Source: Heliocidaris erythrogramma (taxonomy: Eukaryota; Echinodermata; Echinoidea; Camarodonta; Echinometridae). From it: DNA of 64,000 bases. Position 1 is the first letter of the stretch, and every line of letters starts with the position of its first letter. Shown here piece after piece: positions 44,824 through 58,574 of the stretch. A program made the translations under genes and the position numbers. The DNA is taken from assembly GCA_025617745.1 (NCBI GenBank), contig CM046858.1, positions 45,737,162-45,801,161 on the forward strand, given 5' to 3'. The notes under the pieces are model-generated. The model was not told the DNA's origin. It saw nothing but the letters and a program-made list of their open reading frames with translations, and did not search any database.

Positions 44824-45594
44824 CCCTAATAGAGCCGGGTTATTTAGACCCATCTCACAGCCGGGGGGGGGCTGATTCCGCCCCCCCCTAAGATCTCGGC
44901 CGTCCACCGCGCATTCGCAACGAAAATCAGCACACACGTCACCGACCACGTAATCTACAAAACTGTATAGTCAATTTCTCCGAAAAATGTCACAACTAAT
45001 TAATTATGCTAATTTATGCATAAAATTAATGGTTTGCTCTAATTGATTAAATAAAGCCCCAAAACTGCTAATTTTTTGTATACAGACTCTTTGTCAGATT
45101 CTGATCAAATAAACCAAAAAAAAAATTCGGTAAAATCCTTTTTTTCTTATGTATTTTATTGTTTTTTTAATTTCTTATGTATTTCTTTGTTTTTCGACTT
45201 TTTGTTTTTTATTGTTTTTTCGATGGAATTCGTCGGCGACACTATTTTAATCATAAACAACATAAAATTAATTGTTTTTAAATAGTAAAAGTAAAAATAA
45301 TGAAACATTTATGAATTTTAGCTGGAAACACAATTTGCATTGGATTTGTACACGAAATCACGTTTTTGAGCAATTTTGGGTCTGACATGCACTTACGAAA
45401 TGTTGCGTAACTCCGGAACCGCACGCGCGGACATCACAAATTTGGTCTCAAAAGTTGCGCAAGACTTGAAAGAAAAAAGTAGTGAAGCGGCGTGGTGACT
45501 GCTTTTCGCGATGCGAACATATTACGCGAAACGTCGAGGGGGGGCGGAATCCGCCCCCCCCCCCCCCCCCCCCCCCCGGTCCTATTAGGGTTAA
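44820..45594. mobile_element. Second TTAA element, abutting the first, with G/C-tract ends
   Basis: TTAA (44820-44823) is shared with the preceding element. The TIR starts CCCTAATAG and includes a G/C run and GGAATCCGCCCC-like palindromes. The inverse CTATTAGGG ends at 45590, followed by TTAA (45591-45594). CCCTA ends with TTAA fit piggyBac-like transposons. The 767-bp interior is AT-rich with no transposase. The C24 run at 45554-45577 has expanded compared with the left end. Confidence 0.8.
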
Positions 45595-45825
45595 AGATAA
45601 TGGAAGATTACCACTGATGTGTAAAAGGGCCTTGCGTCTTACGTGGTCTATGAGTACAACAGTCACAGCAACATGATTTTGTGTTATAACTCTTTACACC
45701 TCGCGATCACTGAGTGAATCCATCACCACAATACCAAAGTAATGATTTAATATTCTCACGTGAAGTGGGTATGATGCTTTCGAAACTGCCTGTTCATAAA
45801 AGTGGTGTCATCTCGTCCCTTACAA

Positions 45826-45831
45826 TTTATT
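45826..45831 (-). promoter_or_regulatory. Candidate polyadenylation signal of the mannosidase gene
   Basis: AATAAA on the minus strand, about 180 bases after the mannosidase stop codon: a plausible 3' UTR length. No other signal was examined in detail. Confidence 0.4.
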
Positions 45832-46011
45832 TTACCACTCTAGCAAAATTCATGTCAACTTCAGCAAAGCCTACAGGTCAAGCTTGACAATGGCGATGCT
45901 TTTCAGTTAAGTTTAGTCTACAGCCCCATAAGTTCAGACTCTGTTATCTGACCGACAAGGGCTTATGTCTGCTAACTAAAAATGTTGTGTGTACCAATAG
46001 CACTGTGTATA

Positions 46012-48725
<2,714 letters not shown>

Positions 48726-48750
48726 CTGATGAAATGATTTGATGAGAGAT

Positions 48751-48797
<47 letters not shown>

Positions 48798-50239
48798 AGA
48801 TGGGAGAAAATAATCATCTTCTACTCACTGAACAATTCTAGGGAATTTGGTAATCTACCCCCAAAATGAAATTCTTAGTTTTTACCTTTTAGCATGTTCA
48901 GGACTGAACATATCCTTGTCTGTCAAATGCAAATTTAACAATTTGAAAAATTGAATAAAGTACAGGTATAGGTAGGTATTCTCATTCAAATTTGACTAAT
49001 TCATATGCTATTAAAAAAAGTATGGGGAAAAACCACTGACCACACAGACTAGTAGCTACAACTGCAGATGCAAAAGAGTGCAATCACTTCATTCACACGT
49101 AACTGACAACCATAATCACAATCTCAAATTTAAAAGTATATAAAATATTCCCTTATAGATGATCATCTTCAAACAAACTAAACAAAAAAGTACAAGCTAT
49201 AAATCTCTATCTAGCATTCGCAATTAAAGACACAGTTCCACTTGAAAATTTTACATCTAAAATTATGCCGATTTTACAACAATTTGCAGGCATTTGGAGC
49301 ACTGTAACTTTCCTGCATAGCTTATTTGATAAAAGGAATCTTCTATCTAATCTTATAAAGACAGGTAAATCTTTGGCAGGTAAAGCAAAATTAAAACCGC
49401 AATATTACTATCATTACTGATTTACCTGCCACAGAGGGAGTCATTATGAATTTAAATTGGGTTTGAATTTCAAGTACAAATCTACATGACTTTTGTTCAT
49501 TTCTATGAGAGATGTGGAGGATTGTATTTTCATGACAATATATTGAACCTTGGCAATATCACATGACATTTGCTCAACTACCATTTCAGCACTCTATATC
49601 GTACTTCAATGCCATCTTAGCAGCAAGTAGTCAACCCAATAGATCAATACCAATGAAATTTATAGATGGAGCACAAAACAAAGCATTTGATAAATTGCAT
49701 CCTATAATTAGACAAAGCATTTTATCCATAAATCATAAACTGACTTTACTGTGATGAATTATATGAAGCAGCCAGATCATTAATTATTGACAATCCAATT
49801 GAGGAAAGAGTGTGTAGAATGAGAATGATTCGTCACGATTTTCAGCCAACCATCTTCCATTGTGACAAAAGCAAAAAGTAATTTCCTTTTTTGAAGTAAA
49901 GTCACCTGGCTCTCTTTCAACTCCCCGTTAATAGTCCCTAATGTACTGACTTCTTTCCTCATTCTCTCAATTTGTCGCTAATTTTACAAACTGGCATACA
50001 AATTCTAGCAGGGATTAAACCAAAATACTGCGTTTCTATATTTTACTATCCAATGCATATGAAAGAAAATATTCCAATCTCATGACCTGTTCAATTCTAT
50101 GATGATTGAATACATTATTCAAATTAGCATTTTAAACTGACAAATTCTTATGATTATTTCAGAAACATGTTTTCGCGCTGTAAAATCAGTGACGAATTGG
50201 TCTCTCCATGGCATCTACTATAACTATCTCCATTAAATC
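48726..50239. other. Mannosidase upstream intron or flank; (GA)n tract; no exon seen
   Basis: A (GA)n run at about 48756-48793 sits just upstream of the exon acceptor. I looked for mannosidase motifs (GATIVDALDTL-, GGLGDSFYEY-type) on the minus strand here and through the rest of the window and found none by eye. Confidence 0.5.
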
Positions 50240-50893
50240 ATACTATTTTATTCTATTCATGTGCACTATATCAATTGTTTATCCTTCAATCTTTAATAAC
50301 AATCTCCATCACATCATCAACCCTCATCTTTCCATCTTCCATTTAACCATCTCCATATTCACCTTTTCCTAAACCTTCCTTAATAATCTTCATTTTCATC
50401 TTCTATCTATCTCTCTCTTTCTTTGATAACAATTTCTGTTACAAGTATATCACCATCTCCTATCTTTCTCTTTATCTGTCAAAACAATCTCCATCATATC
50501 ATCATATCTCATCTTTCTCTCTATCTTCTATTTATCTTTCTCTCCAAGCTCCATATCAATCCCTATCACATCACCATCTCTTATCTTTTCTCCATGTTCC
50601 AGAAATTACCATCCTTATAATAACACAATCTCTCACTTTTCTCTCAATCTTCCATAATAAGAATCTCCCTCAATTATCATCATCTTTCCTCTTACATCTT
50701 TCATTCTCTGTCCTCCAAATCAATCCCTATTACATCAGAGTGGATTTCGCACTATATAAGTTACATTTATTATTGTTATTATTATTATCATTATTATCAT
50801 CTTTCTCCATGTTTAATAAATACCATCCTTATAACACATTCTCTCACTTTTCTCTCTATCTTCCATCTTTGTCAATATATTGACACATCTCAG

Positions 50894-50924
<31 letters not shown>

Positions 50925-51060
50925 TATCTTTAATAACCATCCCCTTCGTACCATCATCTCTCATATTTCTCCAGAGCTTCCATTCATCAAGCTGAATCAC
51001 ATCATTATCTTTCACTCCATCTCTCCATCCCCTATCTCCAACAACAATCCTCATTGTGTA
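50240..51060 (+). repeat. CT-rich diffuse repeat region
   Basis: Pyrimidine-rich with recurring CATCTTTCTCTCTATCTT, ATCTCCATCACATCATC and TCCATCTTCCATTTA words, including (CT)n at about 50893-50922 and a SINE-like tail (50745-50800). Too irregular to give a fixed period. Confidence 0.6.
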
Positions 51061-51860
51061 TCATCCACCCCCATGCAGCCAATAAAACTTCAGCTTGGTT
51101 CATAATCAGAAAGCTCATCAAATTAGCATCCTTCAACTAATAGACCAATATTACTGCTGCTCATCAAAGAAAATGAAAACCGACGGTATGCCTATCCCAT
51201 TAAGATGCGCATCTCCTCCTTCTCCAAGCTATTATCATCTATTCACTCCAGATCGTACGTGGAACCATCTTTTGTACAAAAGCCGGTCACATCCAGTCTT
51301 TAATTGGTCTCTGCTGGCTATGGCTTTTGTTTGCAATGCATGCCAATTGATCTATTCATGCCCATATCATAATCCATAAAGAGAAATATATTCATAGCAG
51401 TATGGTTGATGTACTTCATGTTTACGGCGCACAATTCATGAAGAAAGGCCAAATAGACGCTTTCATACATGTATTTGAATACAATTGCGCAAGATGCGTT
51501 TCTATTTCAAGTGAGACACAGTGCTACACTCATCATAACGGTGCCTAAAAGAGCATTGGCAACAACACTTACGATCAAAATTTCAGTAAATGATCTATAA
51601 AGAGAGAAATACAGACTGAAAAAGATGGAGAGGCACAAAGGGACAGAGAAAGGTATATGGTCTAGTAAGAAATTAGGAAGCACCCACATATCTTTTTTGA
51701 TCAACCTCTGTCGAAAAATTGAAGAGTTTGATGATTTTCTTTTCAATTGAGATCGGATTAGCAGAGATTCCATTTCAGAGAATATGAATTGAGATTTCTG
51801 GAGAGTCCTCAGCAATCACTTTCCAGTCTCCACATCATTCAGACGGGGAAAACTATGGCC
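51061..51860. other. Non-coding DNA, no gene seen
   Basis: Only short frames without domain or splice support. Confidence 0.5.
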
Positions 51861-52060
51861 GAATTCATGAAAGAGGTTCATATTTAAACCATGGTTTAAA
51901 CTATTAGTTTAAACCTCCATCATGGACTAATTAAGTATTCATTTAAAAGCGTCTACTGCTCTTTCATTGGACACGAGGTCATAAGCGTAGCATGTTTTAA
52001 TATATTATGCTAATGGAGGTTTAAGCCATGGGTTAAAAGATGAACCTCCTTTGTGAATAC
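51861..52060. mobile_element. Palindromic MITE, 200 bp
   Basis: GAATTCATGAAAGAGGTTCA at the left and TGAACCTCCTTTGTGAATAC at the right are inverted copies with several mismatches. Inner arms also pair (TTTAAACCATGG / CCATGGGTTAAA; TTTAAACCTCCAT / ATGGAGGTTTAA). Confidence 0.75.
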
Positions 52061-53505
52061 GTTTCCTAAGACGATTCTGTAGCGATATCATACATAAATA
52101 TTTCTAAGATAACAAAACGTCTTAAAAATAAACACTGTTTAGCGAAACCAACAATGACCATACACAACTGAGCACTTCCCTGAGAAATTATTAAATTTCT
52201 TTAAAAAATATGTCTTCGAGCAATGTTCATACAATGTATGCACTGCTCAACATAACTGTCTTTATTTGCTTCATTATGTAATGATTTCCTCTCACGTGAA
52301 TGATCCTGAAGTAAAAGGGTACTTGAAGTACATATATTTTCACTTTCATTCATCGACAAAACCTGAATATGGCATAAAATGGAAAATGGTTTGGGGTACG
52401 ATAAGGATTGGCAATGAGTGCTCTAGCAAGTTTTCCAAGAAATAACCTCTACAGAAAATACAATACCTTATAATTATTTTTTTATCAAAATGATGATTAG
52501 GCTTATGTAAGATGCCTTTGTATTTTCCCCACATTTCAAAAGGTAATTGGACAGGCAGCTGTATATAACTTTCATGATTATCTGGAAAAGATTGTCATTT
52601 TGACTTTATAGACATGCATGATCATAGGTATCAAGTTGTTCTTCAATACTTGAGTTAATGGGAAAAATGCTCTACCTACCTTTTGTTTTCAATGCATCTA
52701 TCAGAACTTGAAGAGGGTTATTAAAATAAACAAAGGGAAGAATAGAGATCTAATCTAACTGCTTGTGATGATAATCGTTATGCATCAGCTCTTCCTATAA
52801 CTACCTCATCAGTTCATCATCACCTTGAAACAAGTATGATGACTCTTCATGGTACTCTACTGTCATTTTTATGTCTGACTCCTTAACACTTTCCATACCA
52901 CCAGACTTTTGAGCAAATGTCAAAAGTGAAGTTTCTAGAGTTAAATATTAACTTTCAAAGAGTTTTTTTCTCGAGCAAACTGGGCAAATATATTACATAG
53001 GAATAAACATTATACTGATGTCACTGGTTTCTGTAGGAGGAAGAATTTTCAAGGCATTCTGACCCTTAACAAAATGTTCAACACTCAAACTTTTGGGCGG
53101 GATTTGCCGCCCACGGCATGGTAGGGGTTAATAACTCCATCATTGATGGAATAATAAGGTGAGATAAGCAACTCCCTCCCTTTCCAAGTACATCCCTGTC
53201 TATTGGTGTCAAGTAGGTGATGGCATTTCCCCTGGGTCTACTCTTACAGGAGTTCAATTCATTCCTAATCACCTATTATACAAGGTCATTAACAAGATGT
53301 GGCACAACTGTACATGTAAGTCATCCACTTCCTCCATCTTTCTGCATGCAAAACTGATAAATAACAGGTACACGAGCTATGTTGTAGGGAGTATTTTTAA
53401 AGCAATGCTACAGAGGTAATTTCCCCAAACATACCCATCTAGTCTTTTCAAGGCTCAAATCTGTTTGGTGGAGGTTGTATTTTGCAACTTTGGTCTGACA
53501 TCCCC
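52061..53505. other. AT-rich non-coding DNA, no gene seen
   Basis: A small palindrome (GGGCGGGATTTGCCGCCC) at about 53095-53113 lies in GC-richer DNA. No exon or element boundary was established. Confidence 0.45.
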
Positions 53506-53735
53506 CTTTCAAAATGTTCAAGCAACGCCTTTGTGCAGTGCACCCTATCAAAATGTTCAAGCAACGCCTCTGTGCAGTGCACCCTTTCAAAATGTTCAAG
53601 CAAAGCCCCTGTGCAGTGCACCATTTCAAAATGTTCAAGCAACACCTCTGTGCAGTGCACCCTTTCAAAATTTTCAAGCAACACCTCTGCACCCTTTCAA
53701 AATGTTCAAGCAACGGCTATGTGCAGTGCGCACAA
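53506..53735 (+). repeat. 39-bp minisatellite, about six copies
   Basis: CAAAATGTTCAAGCAACGCC starts at 53510, 53549, 53588, 53627, 53666 and 53698 (period 39, the fifth copy cut to 32). The period is a multiple of three, so several frames on both strands stay open with 13-residue repeats (CLNILKGCTAQRR on the minus strand). That pattern comes from the repeat and is no evidence of a gene. Confidence 0.9.
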
Positions 53736-54093
53736 CATATCTGCTTAACATTCTTTTTTCAGATAATAAGAAACAGTTTCCCAAAGAACTACAGTCCATG
53801 TATTCACAGAAGTTGTGAGCATAATTGGCCTGTAATTCGTCACTGTGCATGACCAACACAACAACGGCTATACATGTATTCCAGGACTCAATGATGCATG
53901 CAAAGTGATGCATTGAGAATACTAAACGAGTGAATAGGGAGATCTATCTGGTAGTTAAACTAACTACTCAATTTTCATAATTTGTCACAGGATTGCTATA
54001 AATCATGTAGGTTGAGTGCATATTACGAGATGAGCAGGCGAACATATCCGCACTCCACTAAATACTGCTCTCATTCTCACAGGTCTTACAGTG

Positions 54094-54240
54094 GGAGCAC
54101 TGTGGTCTATTGGTGAAGGGCTCTTGACTTTCCTACGAGATGTCCCGGGTTCGATCCTCACTTGATACATCTTTGAAAAAGGTTTTTTGCCAACATCCAT
54201 CCCTCTCCACCCAGGTGTAAATGGCTACCCTGGGGTAAAT
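54094..54240 (+). repeat. tRNA-derived SINE
   Basis: GTGGTCTATTGGTGAAGG (A box) and CCGGGTTCGATCCTC (B box at about 54144-54158) lie at correct spacing. They are followed by an unrelated body with CTCTCCACCCAGGTGTAAAT and GGCTACCCTGGGG, shared with 35580-35620 and loosely with 12045-12062. This head-plus-body structure is the best SINE in the window. Confidence 0.7.
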
Positions 54241-55884
54241 TATGGTAGACTCAATTACATTACCATCCTTATTATTCCTCATATCACAGCGAACAATTAA
54301 TGTGCAGAAGTTAAGTGAATACGGTATGTTCTCACACTGATTATACAGCAAAAAATGACTATAAACAGGTTACAATGAACTGCCCTTCATTAGTAAGGTG
54401 TCAGCAAACAACAAGAAGTTATAAAGAAAATCTTGGCATGTATCTACTACTGCAGGAACATTTTTCAGTTTTGAATTTCCAAAGAGTTTAAGCAAGTACA
54501 AATCATCAATTTAGAGATTTCCCTATTCAAATGTTAAATATGGATATGGACAAAAATTGAAATGGATTGAATTGAATTGAATGGAGTTGTATTCCTTTTT
54601 CCAAAATATCAAATTATTGCACTGGGAACATACGAGGCTATATCTGGGAGTCAGGCAGGGTCCTCGTCATGCCCTTCACCCAGTAGAGATGCAGGAAATT
54701 GGTATGCAAGAAACCCAGTCAGGCGTTACTTGATGGAGGTGGAGATACCATTTTCACCTGCACTTGTGCTCTATACCCTCTTGTGAAAAGGCCAGAAAAG
54801 CATGAAAGGCACACCATTGCTTTTCAGATTGACTGTGGATTCCATAATATCAATTATAGCCCTTTTCGGGCCTTCTCACAAATGGGGGGAAATTTTCATG
54901 AAAAAAATGTGCAAAAGAGAACATGCAATAACCATGTAATGAAAACAGCACACAGGTACTACACAAGGTCATATGCACTTAAAAAGAAACTGTGGTTGAG
55001 TAGAATAAGCCAGTTCGTAATTAGTATGTGGTACAAAAGACCCTGAAATGACCCCAATCTGTACGCGCCGCGCATTTGTTTTGGTGGACGCGCTCACTGT
55101 TTAACAAGTAGAATCATACCGGTGCACACATGGTGGTGCATACAAAATAACAGCGTTAAAGGCCAATTTTATTCTGTACACATGACCTTTATCTGCACAT
55201 GTGCAAATTGTAATTACGAACTGGCTTACTCTCACACTGCTGATGTTTTATGTTTAAACACTGGGGGAGTCGAATCAGATATTTTATGGTGCTCTCGTAC
55301 GAATCGATGCCCAAACCTCTGTTTCGCCAGATACATTTCGTTATACCATAATTTAATTTGGCATTTGTTGAAACAATGTTCAGTCTCGTACAAAAGGAAA
55401 ATTGAATCATCGCAAAGTTATCCGTCATACAAAATAATGTAGTTTATCACTTCAAAACAGGGGGGTGTTAATCATATTGCAGTTACTTGGGGCTCTTTTT
55501 TAGATGCCCATGAAAATGGGAGAATCATATTAACTATATATTATGCCTGACTAGACAGGATGATTGCATGGCCCTCTCATATCCTGATAAATCATTCAAA
55601 GTTCATTTCTAAACTGTCCTCCTACATCAGGTTCCATCAACAATCATGTCCTTGACTTAATCTATCTCAGGGCCCATTTCACATGAGATGTACATTGTAT
55701 TAAAGACCTCAGCCTGACCGAATTTTGAAATATTTATTCATCCACGGGGAGCTATATATTTTCTGAACAAATTGAAACCAACTTCATGAGATTCCGTTTC
55801 CTGTGGAATGAGTAACAGCGTCCCGAATGTTGAGCCCCGGTGGTTTTTCTGACGAGGGCCCCGTCTCTGAGGAACGCTACTTTG

Positions 55885-55919
<35 letters not shown>

Positions 55920-56469
55920 GAAAATTTGATGACTACATATCGTGTAGACGCACTCGGAGCTGTATACATGACATGTCGTCACACGTCTAGCGACCCCATG
56001 TAGTTTCCTCTCTTGTTACGCAATAGGGAGGGGGCGGACCAAAAAAATTATCTGTTTTATTTTTTATGGATAAACGGAGACGAAAATTTATGAATACCCA
56101 GGGTAATTATATTCTTTGTTTACTAAGCTTTACGTCAATATATGGTTGTTTTGGGTTAGGCTGAGGTCTTTAAAGCTTCCATATACATGTAGAAGATGTC
56201 CATAAAATCTTAAAATCATATAAACTATATACTACTTTGTATTAACTATATCATTAACTATCTCATATCCTGATAAATCATGCACAGTTCATTCCTTGAA
56301 ACTGTCCTTCATTGGGTTCTATCATCAATCATGCCCTTGACGTATTAAAGGGAAGGTGGAGTTCTGGGACAGGTACAAAAATAATTTGTGAGCTTTCTCA
56401 TTCTTATTATATTTGTAATTAAATATCATAATTGATAGGATTGAAGTAAATTGAATATGTCATAAAGAA
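54241..56469. other. Non-coding DNA with a G33 run; no gene seen
   Basis: The longest homopolymer in the window, G33, lies at 55886-55918. Phrases at 55558-55600 and 56262-56300 (CTCATATCCTGATAAATCAT, AGTTCATT, AACTGTCCT) are repeated, so a short dispersed duplicate exists. No exon is supported. Confidence 0.5.
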
Positions 56470-56487
56470 AATGAGAGAAAATTACAA

Positions 56488-56559
56488 TGCCCCGACCGGG
56501 ATTTGAACCCGGGACCCTGGATTACATGACCAGTGCTCTACCAACTGAGCTATCCGGGC
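56488..56559 (-). tRNA. tRNA-Thr(TGT)-like sequence, probably pseudogene or SINE-derived
   Basis: 72 bases. Acceptor GCCCGGA/TCGGGGC pairs except for one G-G; D arm GCTC AGTTGGTA GAGC; anticodon arm CTGGT CATGTAA TCCAG; variable GGTC; T arm CCGGG TTCAAAT CCCGG. Both internal promoter boxes are good. The anticodon would be TGT (Thr), but position 33, a nearly invariant U, is A, and the pair closing the anticodon stem is T-T. It probably cannot work in translation, though it may still be transcribed by Pol III. Confidence 0.6.
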
Positions 56560-56683
56560 TCCCGTCGAAGCAAAGTAACAATCTCACATATAGCCCCTCT
56601 CTTTCCATCGAGCGTAGGGGGTACATCCATACCAAGGTCCATCGTACGCTATAATGTGAGATTGTTACTTTGCTTCGACGGGA

Positions 56684-56748
56684 GCCCGGATAGCTCAGTT
56701 GGTAGAGCACTGGTCATGTAATCCCGGGTTCGAATCCCGGTCGGGGCA
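56684..56748 (+). tRNA. Truncated tRNA-Thr-like sequence, opposite arm of the palindrome
   Basis: Same sequence as the minus-strand copy, but seven bases (CCAGGGT) of the anticodon 3' stem and variable region are missing, leaving 65 bases. The A box and B box (GGTTCGAATCC) are intact. It cannot form a cloverleaf: a tRNA pseudogene. Confidence 0.6.
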
Positions 56749-56821
56749 TTGTAATTTTCTCACATTTTCTTATTATATTAGTTTTAAAGCTTATCATAGT
56801 TTAATATATGTCCCCTGAAAA

Positions 56822-57102
56822 GGATCGCTCTTCAAATGCCCTCATATTCAAAATGTAACAAGAAACAGCTGAAATGTTTGGGCCGAACATTTGTGTGTAG
56901 CCCCATATACACATTTCTGTGTGCAGTGCATGTGACTCTCAACAGGATTCATTCAATTAATATCATTTTGGTGATTCCAAAACCTTACAGCCTACACCAA
57001 TTCTCATGTGCTATATATCAAAATCAACCTTTCCCAATTGCTTTGAGACAATTTCTTTCACAATTCAATCTCATGACCAGAACTCAACTTTATCTTTAAA
57101 GG
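56822..57102 (+). repeat. Dispersed repeat, copy B
   Basis: Inverted relative to 27036-27325; see that entry. Starts near GATCGCTCTTCAAATG and ends TTATCTTTAAAG. Confidence 0.75.
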
Positions 57103-57323
57103 GTTCTTCATACTGTACAGACATTCCAGTATTCCTATCATTGACAAAAGTCTGAATGTCATTCATCACATACTGAAAAAAAATGCAAACATTCGCCAAT
57201 TTCTGGAGGTATAGATTCGCAAAAGTCTACACTGTCATGTACAATTCTGGTTCTACAATAGGCCTACGATTTTTTGAATAATATTTAGTCACCATGAAAC
57301 AGGTCGACTCCGCATTTATACAG

Positions 57324-57517
57324 TACAGTGAAACCTATCTATAAAGACCGTTCAAGGGAGACAAGAAAAACGGTCTTTATGAGCAGGTGGTCTTTATGTA
57401 CAGGTTCCTTTAATACACATTTCAATGAGAAACATTGTTCAAGGGAAACAAAAATTGTTGTCTTTATAGACAGGTAGTCTTTCTATACAGGTGGTTGCTA
57501 AAGCAGGTTTGACTGTA
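57324..57517. mobile_element. Tc1/mariner-type MITE with TA duplication
   Basis: TA-CAGTGAAACCTATCTATAAAG on the left; the right end is CAGGTTTGACTG-TA. Internal AAAGACCGTT and AACGGTCTTTATGAGCAGG also pair. The same family is at 61567-61804. Confidence 0.75.
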
Positions 57518-57784
57518 CTTACATACATGTACATGTGCATGTATGCTGCTCTTATTCAAATTCAAAAGGTTATTCACAAAAAAGTACTGTACTGTATACA
57601 TGTATGCTTCTTTTAAGACATATTGCTTTGGCTGTGTCATAATATTATGTATGCATTGTCTTCATCTTTACAAAACAGCTTCCCTTTGTGTAAGGGGGGG
57701 GGGGCGGGAGGGTAAAGAGTTTTATTTTTTAAAGACATGCTGTACATGTGTATACATGTGTCTACAACCCTCCGGATACCATTT

Positions 57785-58045
57785 TCAATCCACATGGAGA
57801 TTAGCTTCAACTACCTCTTCCACTAAATTACAGTCGACAGATAAAATTGTAATTAGCCCATGAATTGGATCAAATTTTAATGAAACGGTGGAGGTATAGT
57901 CTGCTAGGCAGCCTGATAAATCATTCACAAAGAGGAAGAGGTTATCTGAAGTTCTCATATATCGTTGACTTGGGTCCATGCAGACCTGGTAGATGTCACC
58001 AGGGAAGGGCACTTGATTATATTTGTCTGGAATATGTCGCCAAGA
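57785..58045 (-). CDS. Possible exon of an unrecognised gene
   Basis: After a possible acceptor (TGTATTACAG|TC) an open frame of 86 residues runs to TGA at 57787-57785: SWRHIPDKYNQVPFPGDIYQ, CMDPSQRYMRTSDNLFLFVN, LSGCLADYTSTVSLKFDP, VDCNLVEEVVEANLHVD. The composition is balanced, not low-complexity, with no repeat copies in the window, which sets it apart from most other frames. An internal donor (GAAGAG|GTAGTT) is possible. I do not recognise the family. If real it is a gene nested in, or upstream of, the mannosidase. Chance is the main alternative. Confidence 0.3.
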   Translation of the reverse strand, partial: SWRHIPDKYNQVPFPGDIYQVCMDPSQRYMRTSDNLFLFVNDLSGCLADYTSTVSLKFDPIHGLITILSVDCNLVEEVVEANLHVD

Positions 58046-58574
58046 CTGTAATACACGGCTTTATTAATGGGCACTCATCATATTTCTAGAAATAATAAGT
58101 GCATCTTCCACCTATCGGGTATTAAGGAAAAGATGGTTACGGAAAAATAACAAGTGATGCAGTGAGTGCAGGTTAAGATCTTTACATGACTGTTAATTGT
58201 TCATTACCCATAAAATCTTAGACAGCAGACATGTCTAGGTATCTTGTCGTCATTACAGAACAATATCACTGACTATTATTGCATCCTTACACTTCCTATT
58301 AATAGAGAGAATTTAGTTTTGAAAGTATTTTGATATTTGAAACCTTGCTATTTATGTCATTTGTGTATGGAGACAGTCGGTTGTTAACCCAAATGATTGA
58401 GGTATTATGGTTTTTCCAATACATTTTCTTGTCACATACATATGCATATTTATCACTCTATCACAACTTTGTACACATGCATTTATAATACAAAGTATGC
58501 AGCATTAAAAAATAAGTATTTTGTTATATGAGATTGTGTTCTATCCCCTTCTCCCCCGATGTTCACTTTTGAAG
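58046..58574. other. AT-rich non-coding DNA, no gene seen
   Basis: No splice-bounded frame was found that could pair with the 57785-58045 candidate. Confidence 0.45.

Larger units (their letters stand above)
56470..56772. repeat. 303-bp palindrome with a tRNA-Thr-like sequence in each arm
   Basis: The left arm begins ATGAGAGAAAATTACAATGC and the right arm ends with the near-inverse GCATTGTAATTTTCTCACAT. The arms contain opposed tRNA-like sequences (56488-56559 minus and 56684-56748 plus), then GGAGCCCGTCG-type flank and GCAAAGTAACAATCTCACAT / ATGTGAGATTGTTACTTTGC, around a spacer of about 75 bases. Almost the whole unit can fold on itself. Confidence 0.9.

Noticed and set aside
53408-53852. 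Several 78-117 residue Cys-rich repeat frames
   Set aside because: 39-bp minisatellite with a period divisible by three.
56522-56721. Two near-identical 62-residue frames on opposite strands (SPDSSVGRALVM)
   Set aside because: These are translations of the tRNA-like palindrome arms; this peptide is a familiar artefact of translated tRNA genes.
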